A DNA stretch of 46,401 bases from an uncultured Eubacteriales bacterium (GTDB lineage: Bacteria; Bacillota; Clostridia; TANB77; CAG-508): NCBI GenBank assembly GCA_948468315.1, contig CAOKHL010000012.1, positions 1 through 46,401 of the forward strand, read 5' to 3'. Position 1 is the stretch's first letter, and each line of letters starts with the position of its first letter. The translations under genes were made by a program, and so were the position numbers. Positions 18,919 through 27,494 of this stretch are shown piece after piece. The notes under the pieces were generated by a model that searched no databases, had not been told where the DNA came from, and saw nothing but the letters and a program-made list of their open reading frames with translations.

Positions 18919-19095
18919 TTATCCTTCAACTGGTGCGTCAACTGGGCATGTTGCTTTACATGAACCACAGCTAATGCATATTGTTTCATCTATTTCAGCT
19001 TTTCCATCATCTGCCATTTTTATACATCCCATAGGACATGCTTCTACACAAGCTCCACATCCTATACAAGTATCTTTATCTATTTTGTATGCCAT
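18919..19095 (-). CDS. 2[4Fe-4S] ferredoxin
   Basis: Small electron carrier and probable partner of the pyruvate oxidoreductase encoded convergently next door. Seen: 58 residues from ATG 19095 with AAGGAGG nine bases upstream. Two cluster motifs, CIGCGACVEACP (about 9-20) and CISCGSCKATCP (about 38-49), are in the usual clostridial spacing. An in-frame ATG 27 bases further up has no ribosome site. The first 20 bases overlap the 3' end of ricT, so it is the last gene of the ppaC operon. Confidence 0.93.
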   Translation of the reverse strand: MAYKIDKDTCIGCGACVEACPMGCIKMADDGKAEIDETICISCGSCKATCPVDAPVEG

Positions 19096-20005
19096 AATTA
19101 TCGCCTCCTTTTTTATCTTCATTTTCCATTCTTTCTAGTTCTTCAAGTTCTTTTTTGTGTTTTTCTTCTTCTTCATCAACTACTTCTTTTTGTGTATCTT
19201 TAATAATTTTTATATCTTTCATTTCATATTTTTTATGATTATAATCTTCACCATTTTTTAGTTTTACTTTTAATCTTTCACTAAGTGTTTCAACTGCTTC
19301 TACTTCTCCTACTCCATCTGGAGTTTTTACAATTGCTCCTATATGAGGTAATCGACTCATTTTTTCTTGATAAACTTCATCTTCATATTTTAAACAACAC
19401 ATTAGTCTTCCACAGTTTCCTGAAATCTTTGATGGATTTAATGATAGATTTTGGTCTTTGGCCATTTTTATTGATACAGTTTCAAAGTCACTTAAAAATG
19501 AACAACAACAAAGTTGTCTTCCACAAACACCATTTCCTCCTAGACGCTTTATTTCATCTCTTACTCCTATTTGTCTTAACTCTATTCTTGTTTTATAAAC
19601 TGATGCCAAATCTTTTACTAATTCGCGAAAGTCTATTCTTCCATCTGCTGTAAAGTAAAATAGTATTTTAGAATTATTAAATTTAAATTCAACATCTGTT
19701 AAATTCATTTTTAAACCATATTCTTTTATTTTTTTGTTACAATATTCAAATGCTTCTTTTTCATTTTTTTGGCAACTTACATAATGTCTTAAATCTCTTT
19801 CGTTTGCAATTCTTAAAATTCGTTTTAGTTCTTTTGGCACTTTTTCATCTTCTAAACTTCTATTTGGAATTGCAACTTTTCCTATTTCTTCCCCATCTTC
19901 AGTATCTACTATTACAGTTTCATCTTTTTTTAATATTAGATATTGTGGATTAAAGAAATATATTTTACCAAGTCTTCTGAACCTTACTCCAACTATATTT
20001 TTCAA
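19076..20005 (-). CDS. ricT: PSP1-domain protein RicT (YaaT)
   Basis: Known in Bacillus as a member of the RicAFT complex that carries Fe-S clusters and helps RNase Y mature certain mRNAs. Seen: about 309 residues. The PSP1 core begins IVGVRFRRLGKIYFF. The cysteine-rich middle, GGNGVCGRQLCCCSFL and NCGRLMCCLKYE (about 165-215), would bind clusters. The tail is rich in Glu/Lys. Start: TTG 20005 sits seven bases after GGGAGG and overlaps the holB stop as TTGA; an ATG at 20020 is itself inside the ribosome site. The 3' end overlaps the ferredoxin gene by 20 bases. The holB-ricT linkage is conserved in Bacillota. Confidence 0.9.
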   Translation of the reverse strand: MKNIVGVRFRRLGKIYFFNPQYLILKKDETVIVDTEDGEEIGKVAIPNRSLEDEKVPKELKRILRIANERDLRHYVSCQKNEKEAFEYCNKKIKEYGLKMNLTDVEFKFNNSKILFYFTADGRIDFRELVKDLASVYKTRIELRQIGVRDEIKRLGGNGVCGRQLCCCSFLSDFETVSIKMAKDQNLSLNPSKISGNCGRLMCCLKYEDEVYQEKMSRLPHIGAIVKTPDGVGEVEAVETLSERLKVKLKNGEDYNHKKYEMKDIKIIKDTQKEVVDEEEEKHKKELEELERMENEDKKGGDNYGIQNR

Positions 20006-20892
20006 TGTATTTCCTCCCATATGGTCATAATCATATTATCTATTGTCATATTGTAATTACTATTTGCTTTTAATCTTTTTTTTGCTTCTTCTACAATATT
20101 TATACAATTTAGATATTTCTGATTTTGTTTTGATTTTTCAAAAAGAATAATATTTATATATTCTAATATTTCTTTTTTATCTTCTTGTGACTTATAAATT
20201 ACATCTGCATTTTTTAACGTGTCTATTAAATCCATTTTTTCTATGTTATTTATAACATTATCTACTGATGTATAAAGTTCTTGCTTATCTTTCAGAATTT
20301 CAGCTTTTCCAATACTTCCATTTGATGCTTTAATAATACTATCAGAAATTTCTTGCAAATCATATTTATTTTTTATGTATTGTCTAATTTCTTCATTTGG
20401 AATTTCTCCAAATTTTATAGTTGTACATCTGGATTTTATTGTACTTAAGAAATTTGATTCATTAGAACCAATAAGAATTATATTTGCAAATTCAGGTGGT
20501 TCTTCTAATGTTTTTAATAAACAGTTTTGAGCTTCTCTTGTCATTAAATCTGCGTCATCTATTATATAAACTTTTTTATTTGATATAATAGGTTGTTCTA
20601 CAATTTTCTTTTGCATTTCTCTTATCTGTTCAATTTTTACATTGTTTCCATCTGGTTCAATTTCTTGAAAATCAGGATTATTATTTGTGTCAAATTCTAT
20701 ACAAGATTTGCATTTACCGCAGTATTTTTCTTCAGACTCACATAATATCATTTTAGCAAATTCTCTTGCTATTAGCTTTTTTCCAATTCCAGATATTCCT
20801 AGGAATAAGTAGCTATGTGAATATTTATTTAAATTTACAGAATTTATTAATTCCTTTTTTATTTTATCATTTCCTAAAATTCCTTGAAACAA
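20002..20892 (-). CDS. holB: DNA polymerase III delta' subunit
   Basis: Clamp-loader subunit. Seen: 296 residues. Degenerate nucleotide site GISGIGKK (about 33-40), zinc module CESEEKYCGKCKSC (about 51-64), DDADLMTREAQNCLLKTLEEPP (about 113-134), and the SRC sensor motif in STIKSRCT. The start is TTG at 20892 with GGAG nine bases upstream. It is in the operon after lepB (11-base gap) and ends in the overlapping TTGA with ricT. A clear housekeeping gene. Confidence 0.93.
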   Translation of the reverse strand: MFQGILGNDKIKKELINSVNLNKYSHSYLFLGISGIGKKLIAREFAKMILCESEEKYCGKCKSCIEFDTNNNPDFQEIEPDGNNVKIEQIREMQKKIVEQPIISNKKVYIIDDADLMTREAQNCLLKTLEEPPEFANIILIGSNESNFLSTIKSRCTTIKFGEIPNEEIRQYIKNKYDLQEISDSIIKASNGSIGKAEILKDKQELYTSVDNVINNIEKMDLIDTLKNADVIYKSQEDKKEILEYINIILFEKSKQNQKYLNCINIVEEAKKRLKANSNYNMTIDNMIMTIWEEIH

Positions 20893-20903
20893 ATTCTTAA
20901 CTC

Positions 20904-21569
20904 CTATTTATCTATTTTTCCAAATAAATTTAATGGCCAAATACGTATCCATACTTTACTTTCTATTCTTTCAAGTGGTATACATCCAAAGCTTCTACTA
21001 TCTGTACTATGATTTCTATTATCTCCCATTACAAAAACTGTATTTTCTGGAACTACTAAGTCTGTACAATATCCATTTCCGTTATCTGTTACAACACCTG
21101 ACTGAAGGTAACTTTCCTCAATTTGAACATTGTTTACATATACTTTTCCATCTTGGATAATTATGTGGTCTCCTGGCAAACCTATAACTCTTTTTATATA
21201 GCTCATTTTATGCATTTCTAAAACATAATATGAAAATTTTCCCCATATACTTTTTGGCTCATTTTCATATCTTGCTATTACATTTTCTTCCTTTTCTGAT
21301 AAAGATAATGTTGTTGTTGATGGTGCTTCAAATGTTATAATATCTCCTTTTTCAGGTAATTTTTTTGTAGTTCTTGCCCATCTATTTAACCAAAGTCTTT
21401 GGTCTTCTTTAAGTGTTGGATACATTGATGGTTGTTTTACTATTGTAGGTGTTCCTATATAGTATCTAAATAGAATTGCTATTACTAATGCAATTACTAT
21501 ACAAAGTATCCATTCTAAAATGTCTTTTATTTTGCTCATTTTGTTTTCTTCCAATGTTTTATCCTCCAT
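20904..21569 (-). CDS. lepB: Signal peptidase I
   Basis: Membrane serine peptidase that removes Sec/Tat signal peptides. Seen: up to 221 residues. One N-terminal membrane segment (about 17-38) is followed by the catalytic serine in QPSMYPTL (Ser about 53), the catalytic lysine in YIKRVIGLPGDH (about 134-145) and the GDNRNHSTDSR box (about 177-187). Start uncertain: ATG 21569 has no ribosome site; TTG 21554 (GGAGG upstream) or ATG 21539 are better placed. It lies ten bases after ppaC in the same operon. Confidence 0.94.
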   Translation of the reverse strand: MEDKTLEENKMSKIKDILEWILCIVIALVIAILFRYYIGTPTIVKQPSMYPTLKEDQRLWLNRWARTTKKLPEKGDIITFEAPSTTTLSLSEKEENVIARYENEPKSIWGKFSYYVLEMHKMSYIKRVIGLPGDHIIIQDGKVYVNNVQIEESYLQSGVVTDNGNGYCTDLVVPENTVFVMGDNRNHSTDSRSFGCIPLERIESKVWIRIWPLNLFGKIDK

Positions 21570-21578
21570 ATTTTTTAC

Positions 21579-22502
21579 TTATGCAATTGCATTATCTATA
21601 TTAGGAACAATTTGTTTTTTTCTTGAAACTACTCCACTTAAGAATGCTGTATTATTTTCTAATTTTACATTAAATGCAATTTCAGCAATTTCTTGTTTAC
21701 CAAGAACTATAATTTGTGAATTATTTTCTAAAATATCAGTAATCATAAATACAAATAAATCTAAATTATTTTCTTCCATAAATTTTTTCATGGCTTTTTC
21801 TATTTCATCTTTATTTTTTAATACATCTTCTATTGATGCTGTATTTACTTGTGCTGCTTGATATTTTATTCCATTTGTTGTAAATGGCTTAGAGTCAATA
21901 TTTATTAATTGTTCTGGTGTAAAATCACTTAAGTCTGTTCCTGCTTTTAACATATTTAGTCCATATGTATTTAAATCAACTTCTGCAAGTTTTGCAAGTT
22001 CTTCTGCTACTTCTTTGTCTTTTACTGTACATGTTGGTGATTTTAATAAAAGTGTATCAGATATTATTGCACTTAACATTAATCCTGCTGTTATTTTATC
22101 AATTTTAATTCCACTTACATGACACATATCATGTAGAATTGTTGCAGTGCATCCAACAGGCATAGCCATGTAAAATAAGGGCTCACTTGTTTCAAAATTT
22201 GCTATTCTGTGATGGTCTACAACTCTTATTATTTTTGCTTTTTCTATTCCTTTTACACTTTGCCCAAATTCATTGTGGTCAACTAGCATTACAGGTTGTC
22301 CTTCTTTTACTTCTTCTAAAAGTTCTGGGGCTTTTACTCCAAAATAATCAAGTGCATATTTTGTTTCTTTATTTATTTCTCCAAGTCTATATGCTTTTGC
22401 TTGATATATTCCCATTGTTTTTTCTATTGCCTCTAAAACTAATGATGATAAAATTGAATCTGTATCAGGACTTTTGTGTCCAAATATATATATTTCTTCC
22501 AT
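21579..22502 (-). CDS. ppaC: Manganese-dependent inorganic pyrophosphatase
   Basis: Family II (DHH) pyrophosphatase that hydrolyses PPi from biosynthesis. Seen: 307 residues, as usual for the two-domain form without CBS insertion. Metal-site motifs are FGHKSPDTDSI (about 7-17), MLVDHNE (about 72-78) and VDHHRIANF (about 94-102); the C-terminal DHHA2 domain ends SRKKQIVPNI, where the conserved SRKKQ loop binds phosphate. First gene of the ppaC-lepB-holB-ricT-ferredoxin operon; AAAGGA lies upstream of the ATG. Confidence 0.95.
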   Translation of the reverse strand: MEEIYIFGHKSPDTDSILSSLVLEAIEKTMGIYQAKAYRLGEINKETKYALDYFGVKAPELLEEVKEGQPVMLVDHNEFGQSVKGIEKAKIIRVVDHHRIANFETSEPLFYMAMPVGCTATILHDMCHVSGIKIDKITAGLMLSAIISDTLLLKSPTCTVKDKEVAEELAKLAEVDLNTYGLNMLKAGTDLSDFTPEQLINIDSKPFTTNGIKYQAAQVNTASIEDVLKNKDEIEKAMKKFMEENNLDLFVFMITDILENNSQIIVLGKQEIAEIAFNVKLENNTAFLSGVVSRKKQIVPNIDNAIA

Positions 22503-22581
22503 TTTTATTTATTCCTTTCATGTTTTTAATCTTTTATATTATATCATATATTTTTTTATTTTCAATACCCCGTTTTGTTCA

Positions 22582-23802
22582 TTATTCACAATTTTTTAAT
22601 TTTTCTTTTATTTTTTCTTTGTCCATATTTTGACCAATAAATACTAATTTGGTTATTCTGTCTCCAACTTCATCATCCCAATCATTCATTATTTCTGGAT
22701 TTGCTTTTACCATTTGTTCTAGCTCTTCTTTTGGTGCTGTTGCTAACCAATATCCCGCTTCTGAAAGTGAAATTTGTTTACCAGCTTGCTCAAATAAATA
22801 TGACATTTCATAATCTTCTGCAAACCAAACTAGACCTTTACATCTAATTATATTTTTTGGTAAGTTGTTTGCAAATTCATTAAATTTTGCTTCTTTAATT
22901 GGTTTTCTTGAAGTATATACAAATGTTGATATTCCATATTCTTCTGCTTCCCCTTCATCGTGATGATGGTGATGATGTTCGTGGTCATGATGGTGTCCAT
23001 GTTCTTCATGATGATGGTGTTCATGGTCGTCGATATGATGTTCATCTTCTTCCATATTTTCATTATCATCTTTTTCTAATTCTCTTATCCAACCTGCTGA
23101 ATTTATAACTTTTTCGAAATCAAAACTATTTGTATCTATAATTTCTTTTACATCAACTTTTCCAAAATTTGTTTCTATTATTTTTGCACTAGGTTGAAGT
23201 TCTCTTATTATTGCTTTTACTCTATTTAATTCATCTGGTTTTATTTCATCAACTTTATTTAATATAATAGTATTACAAAATTCTATTTGTTGGATTAATA
23301 AGTTTTCAATGTCTTCTTCTTCAATATCTTCTTTTACTAGATAATCTCCACATCCAAATTCTGTTGCTAAGCGAAGAACATCTACTACTGTTACTACATT
23401 GTCTAATCTACAAAGTTTAGGTAATCCTGATTTAGTTGTAGATTCTGATAAAAGTGTTATTGTTTGTGCTATTGGCATTGGCTCACATATTCCACTTGCT
23501 TCTATTAATATGTAATCAAATTTTTTTGTTTTTATTATATCTACTATTTGGTTCATTAAGTCTTCTTTTAATGTACAGCAAATACATCCATTTGATAATG
23601 GTACTACATTTCCTTTGTCCTCTTCTTTTATAAATCCTCCATCTTTGATTAGTTTTTCATCAATATTTATTTCTCCTATGTCATTAACTATTACTGCTAC
23701 TTTGTAGCCCTCTTGGTTTGTTAACACATGATTTAGAAGTGTTGTTTTTCCTGCTCCTAAATATCCTGTTAATACAGTGATTGGTATTGTTTTATGTTCC
23801 AT
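22582..23802 (-). CDS. CobW/COG0523-family GTPase metal chaperone with His-rich loop
   Basis: Family role: GTP-driven delivery of zinc or other metals to client proteins. Seen: 406 residues. Walker A TGYLGAGKTTLLNH (about 12-25), the metal-binding GCICCTL (CxCC, about 72-78), DYILIEASGIC (about 95-105) and NKVDE as guanine-binding motif. Between the GTPase and CobW_C domains lies a run of Asp, Glu and about 20 His (about 252-280), then STFVYTSRKP and the C-terminal domain with WLATAP. The His-rich loop fits metal binding. I see no Zur operator upstream and cannot name the metal. A stand-alone gene between ppaC and pyrC. Confidence 0.9.
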   Translation of the reverse strand: MEHKTIPITVLTGYLGAGKTTLLNHVLTNQEGYKVAVIVNDIGEINIDEKLIKDGGFIKEEDKGNVVPLSNGCICCTLKEDLMNQIVDIIKTKKFDYILIEASGICEPMPIAQTITLLSESTTKSGLPKLCRLDNVVTVVDVLRLATEFGCGDYLVKEDIEEEDIENLLIQQIEFCNTIILNKVDEIKPDELNRVKAIIRELQPSAKIIETNFGKVDVKEIIDTNSFDFEKVINSAGWIRELEKDDNENMEEDEHHIDDHEHHHHEEHGHHHDHEHHHHHHDEGEAEEYGISTFVYTSRKPIKEAKFNEFANNLPKNIIRCKGLVWFAEDYEMSYLFEQAGKQISLSEAGYWLATAPKEELEQMVKANPEIMNDWDDEVGDRITKLVFIGQNMDKEKIKEKLKNCE

Positions 23803-23852
23803 TTTTGTCTTACTTCCTTTCTAATTTTTAAATTCTATTCCATCAATACATT

Positions 23853-25130
23853 TTATTTATCTTGATATACAATTCTTCCTCCAACAATTGTATACATTAC
23901 TTTTCCTTTTAATTTCTCATCTATAAATGGAGAGTTTTTTGATTTTGATACTATCATTTCTTTTGTATAAATATATTCTTTATTTGGGTCAAAAATAGTT
24001 AGATCTGCATCAAATCCCTCTTCTATTGCTCCTTTAGTTTCTAATCCTAGTAATTTTGCTGGATTATATGATGTTACTCTTACTAAATCATCATAAGTTA
24101 AATCTCCTGTATCTATTAAATTCATTATTTCACAAGATAAAGCTGTTTCAAATCCTATTATTCCATTTGGAGCTGTCTCTAATCCTTTATTTTTTTCTTC
24201 TTCAGTATGTGGTGCATGGTCTGTAATTATAGCGTCTATTGTTCCTTCTTTTAATCCTTCTATAATTGCTAATCTATCTTTTTCTTCTCTTAATGGAGGG
24301 TTCATTTTAGCATTAACACCTTTTTCTAGAACATTATCTACTGTAAGTGTAAAATAATGTGGGCAAGTTTCACAAGTTACATTTACACCTCTTTTTTTAG
24401 CATCTCTTATCATGTTTTTTGATGTTTTTGTACTTATATGGCATATATGTGCATGTATATTATTTGTTTCACTAAGGACAATATCACGTGCTGCCATTAT
24501 TTCTTCTGCTTCTGGTAAAACTCCTTCTACTCCTAATTTTTGGGCTATTGGACCAGCATTTATTGCTCCTTTTGCAACTGATTTTTCTTCACAATGTGCA
24601 GATGTAAATGAACCTACTTCATTTGCTTTTATCATTGCTTCTCTCATTATTTTTGAATTTACAACTGGAATTCCATCATCTGAAAAAGCTATTGCTCTTG
24701 CTTCTTTCATTGCTTTAAAATCAACTAGTTCTTCTCCTGCTTCTCCTTTTGTTATTGATGAGAATGGTAAAACATTACATAAATTAACTTGTTTTGCTTT
24801 TTCTATAATCATTTTCAAAGTTTCTACATTATCTGGAACAGGTTTTGTATTTGGCATTGGGCATATTGTAGTAAAACCTCCTGCTACTGCACTTTTAGAA
24901 CCTGTTTCTATTGTTTCTTTATGTTCAAATCCTGGTTCTCTTAAATGGCAATGCATATCTATCATTCCAGAAATTATAATGTAATTTGTACAATCTATTT
25001 CTTGTTCTGCTTCATTTTCTATTTTTTCAGCAACCTTTATAATTTTTTCATTTTCTAATAGTATGTCCATTTTTCCATCTAATTTATTTTTGTAATCTAC
25101 AACTCTAGCATTTTTTAATAATATTTTCAT
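23853..25130 (-). CDS. pyrC: Dihydroorotase
   Basis: Cyclises N-carbamoyl-aspartate to dihydroorotate in pyrimidine synthesis. Seen: 425 residues, class I size. Metal ligands appear in MIDMHCHLREPG (about 57-68), AHCEEKS and ICHISTK, and the conserved ITDHAPHT near residue 303. The start ATG is preceded by AGGCGAG. It stands alone, unlinked to pyrBI 12 kb away. Nothing unusual. Confidence 0.95.
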   Translation of the reverse strand: MKILLKNARVVDYKNKLDGKMDILLENEKIIKVAEKIENEAEQEIDCTNYIIISGMIDMHCHLREPGFEHKETIETGSKSAVAGGFTTICPMPNTKPVPDNVETLKMIIEKAKQVNLCNVLPFSSITKGEAGEELVDFKAMKEARAIAFSDDGIPVVNSKIMREAMIKANEVGSFTSAHCEEKSVAKGAINAGPIAQKLGVEGVLPEAEEIMAARDIVLSETNNIHAHICHISTKTSKNMIRDAKKRGVNVTCETCPHYFTLTVDNVLEKGVNAKMNPPLREEKDRLAIIEGLKEGTIDAIITDHAPHTEEEKNKGLETAPNGIIGFETALSCEIMNLIDTGDLTYDDLVRVTSYNPAKLLGLETKGAIEEGFDADLTIFDPNKEYIYTKEMIVSKSKNSPFIDEKLKGKVMYTIVGGRIVYQDK

Positions 25131-25280
25131 ATTTCTCGCCTATGTTAGTTTGGTACTTATCTAACTTAAGCTACCTCCTCTCTATATTTATAATAAATTT
25201 GGCTTTTTGCAATTTATTTTAAGACGTTATAATTATATATTCTTTTTGTTTTTTATGCAAGTAAATCCCTATAAGTTTTC

Positions 25281-25309
25281 TTGACTTTGTTAATATTTTA
25301 TACTATTAT
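25281..25309 (+). promoter_or_regulatory. Promoter of the exported protein gene
   Basis: TTGACT (25281-25286), a 17-base spacer and TATTAT (25304-25309), about 38 bases before the ATG at 25348. Confidence 0.6.
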
Positions 25310-25347
25310 TTAATATAATAATACAAAAGATTTTGGGAGGAAGTAGA

Positions 25348-26148
25348 ATGCTTAAGAAAAAAAATATTTTTTACATTATATTTGTTTTATCATTTATTTT
25401 ATTAATTATTTTAAGTTTTTTATCTATAAGAGAAATAAAAAGGCAAAAAATGTCTTCAAAAGCTATGCAAAATGCATATGACTTTCAAACTAATTCGCCT
25501 TTTTCTATAAATAAAATTGTTTATTTTAGTAGTGCTAATTGCAACTCAAAAATCAATCCAAATTCATCATTTACGATTTCTGATTTATATCAATATACAG
25601 ATATAGCTATTTTTATAAATAACAATGCTGATGGAAACTTTGATGCTAGCAATACTTTGAAAAATTTAAGTTTATCCGATATTAAATTTAGCTTACAACC
25701 TTCTATTGGAACACCTAATTTGTATTTTAAAAATATAAATAATTTTGCAAGTAATAGTTTTGAAGAGAACAATAAAATTGGAGACAATTTACAATTTAAT
25801 ATATCTTCACAAGACGAAATTGATTATTCTACTCCAACTTTATTTAATAATTGTGCTAATCCTATAACTTTGTGCTACGTAAATTCGGGTTTAAAATCTG
25901 ATTATACTTTAACAGATAACATTTCTAATATTTCTTATGACGGAAGTCTATTAAAAAATTGTAGTATAACATTAAATTCAATTGCTTGTAAATTAAGTTT
26001 TTTAATTACTATTACTAATAATTTAGACGAAATTTATACCTGCCCTGTAATTTTAAACATCCCTCTATCTACTGAAAGCACGACTATTTATAATGGTAAT
26101 TTAATTCTAAATAATAGTACAAATTATAATTTTTTGCGTGTTAAATAG
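25348..26148 (+). CDS. Unrecognised membrane-anchored exported protein
   Basis: I do not recognise the family. Seen: 266 residues from ATG 25348 with GGGAGG upstream; the in-frame TTG 15 bases earlier overlaps that site. A short basic start (LKKKN) and one strong hydrophobic segment (about 6-27) anchor it with the rest outside. The outer part is rich in Asn, Ser, Thr and Phe, with five or six cysteines (for example SSANCNSK, NNCANPITLCY, KNCSIT, IACKL) that could form disulfides, and a predicted beta character. No enzyme motif is visible. It has its own promoter and is convergent with the hemolysin III gene, only ten bases apart. Confidence 0.75.
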   Translation: MLKKKNIFYIIFVLSFILLIILSFLSIREIKRQKMSSKAMQNAYDFQTNSPFSINKIVYFSSANCNSKINPNSSFTISDLYQYTDIAIFINNNADGNFDASNTLKNLSLSDIKFSLQPSIGTPNLYFKNINNFASNSFEENNKIGDNLQFNISSQDEIDYSTPTLFNNCANPITLCYVNSGLKSDYTLTDNISNISYDGSLLKNCSITLNSIACKLSFLITITNNLDEIYTCPVILNIPLSTESTTIYNGNLILNNSTNYNFLRVK

Positions 26149-26158
26149 TGCCAGCACT

Positions 26159-26833
26159 CTAAATTACATATAAAAGTATACAAAGGAAATGTAATAAGCT
26201 TCCTGCAAATATGCATAAATGAAACATTGAGTGCATATATCTTTTCTTTTTTCCTAATCCATAAAGTACTGCTCCTATTGTATAAATTACTCCTCCTGCA
26301 ACTAGAAGTGTAAAACCTGTCCATCCAAGTTTATCTAGTACCCAATTTATTTTAAATATTATACACCATCCCATTGCTAAATAACATATCATTGAAAATA
26401 CTTTAAATTTCTTTAAGTCTATTGAGTTTAAAATTACCCCTAATACTGTCATTCCCCATATTATTCCAAAAATTAGCCAACCTACTTTTGTATCTATTTC
26501 TCTTAATGTGCAAAGTGCAAATGGTGTATATGAACCTGCTATTAGTAGAAATATTGAACAATGGTCTAGTACCTGAAATACCTTTTTTGCTTTTGAGTTT
26601 GGTCTTAATCCATGATATATACTTGACATTGTATATAATAAAATCATTGTTACTCCAAATATACTGCTTGCAACTACTCCATATGCATTGTTGTGTATTG
26701 CTGCAAATATTATGCATAATACTAAAGCTACCAATCCTAGTACTGCCCCAACTATATGTGAAGTCATATTGAAAATTTCTTCACCTTTTGTATAATTCGG
26801 TAATTCTCTATCATCTAATTTTGTTCTTTTCAT
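26159..26833 (-). CDS. trhA: Hemolysin III / PAQR-type membrane protein
   Basis: Seen: 224 residues with seven hydrophobic segments. Family-defining polar motifs are present: an early FNMTSHIVGAVLG (about 20-32), MSSIYHGLRP (about 68-77), LDHCSIFLLIAGSYTPF (about 88-104) and MHSMFHLCIFAGSLLHF near the end (about 199-215). The His and Asp residues there match the PAQR metal site. Known: bacterial members affect membrane energetics or lipid homeostasis; haemolysis is not established for most. GGAGAGG lies before the ATG, and a promoter is seen at 26861-26889. Confidence 0.92.
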   Translation of the reverse strand: MKRTKLDDRELPNYTKGEEIFNMTSHIVGAVLGLVALVLCIIFAAIHNNAYGVVASSIFGVTMILLYTMSSIYHGLRPNSKAKKVFQVLDHCSIFLLIAGSYTPFALCTLREIDTKVGWLIFGIIWGMTVLGVILNSIDLKKFKVFSMICYLAMGWCIIFKINWVLDKLGWTGFTLLVAGGVIYTIGAVLYGLGKKKRYMHSMFHLCIFAGSLLHFLCILLYVI

Positions 26834-26860
26834 ATTCCTCTCCTTTATCTAGTTTTTAAT

Positions 26861-26889
26861 ACTATATTACATAGTCCTTAAAATGTCAA
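26861..26889 (-). promoter_or_regulatory. Promoter of the hemolysin III gene
   Basis: Minus-strand TTGACA (26884-26889), 17 bases, and TATAGT (26861-26866), about 28 bases before the start codon. Confidence 0.65.
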
Positions 26890-26930
26890 TGGTTTTAATC
26901 AAAAAACTGGGCACTTAATAGAAAATAAAA

Positions 26931-27012
26931 AAAATTCCCTAAAAAAGAACCGGCACTCAACAAGGAATTAACAAAATTCCCTGAAAAAGAACCGGCACTC
27001 AGCAAGGAATTA
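26931..27012 (-). repeat. Two tandem copies of the intergenic repeat
   Basis: Two 40-base units (26931-26970 and 26973-27012) are identical at 38 positions. Each starts AAAATTCCCT, contains AAAAAGAACCGGCACTCA and ends AAGGAATTA. The last bases of the second unit form the TAA stop of the TIGR04086 gene. A shorter box, CTGGGCACTTAA, precedes them at about 26907-26918. Confidence 0.85.
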
Positions 27013-27396
27013 GACTACTTTGTATTTACTCCAATTATACCGACCAAGCACTCCTCCAACTAATCCAATACCAATCATAATTAAAGATACTAAATTTATT
27101 GCAAAATTAGAATTTAATATACTTGATATTAAATAAATAATCAAAATATACAAAATTCCAATTATTGCCCCATTTAATAATCCATTTTTCTTTAATTTTT
27201 TTGTAGCTATTGAACTTCCTATTAATATACTAATTCCTGTAACAGTTATTATAACTGGTTTTATCAATTCTTCAGAAATATCAGTATATACAAGTAATAT
27301 CGAAAAAATTATGAGAGCTATTAATGTACATAAAAATGCAATTAGTGTCCCTTTCATAATACTAAATATGGGTTTATTGTTTTCAAACATTTCCAT
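27010..27396 (-). CDS. TIGR04086-family membrane protein
   Basis: Seen: 128 residues with four hydrophobic segments (about 15-37, 45-62, 72-95, 100-120) and the glycine-rich end GIGLVGGVLGR typical of this small Bacillota family of unknown function. GGAAGAG precedes the ATG. The stop codon lies inside the repeat at 26973-27012, so the natural C-terminus may have been trimmed or altered. It contains the one in-frame CGG codon I noticed (27040-27042). Confidence 0.8.
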   Translation of the reverse strand: MEMFENNKPIFSIMKGTLIAFLCTLIALIIFSILLVYTDISEELIKPVIITVTGISILIGSSIATKKLKKNGLLNGAIIGILYILIIYLISSILNSNFAINLVSLIMIGIGLVGGVLGRYNWSKYKVV

Positions 27397-27494
27397 TTAT
27401 AATCTCTTCCCTTTCTCATCATGAACAAGTATTCAATTTGTAAATATTTATATTATTTAGTATTATATATATTCTTAAAAATTTGATTTATTCG

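Noticed and set aside
22950..23050. Short CAT/ATG-rich run as a simple-sequence or CRISPR-like repeat
   Set aside because: It is just the codons of the histidine-rich loop of the CobW protein.
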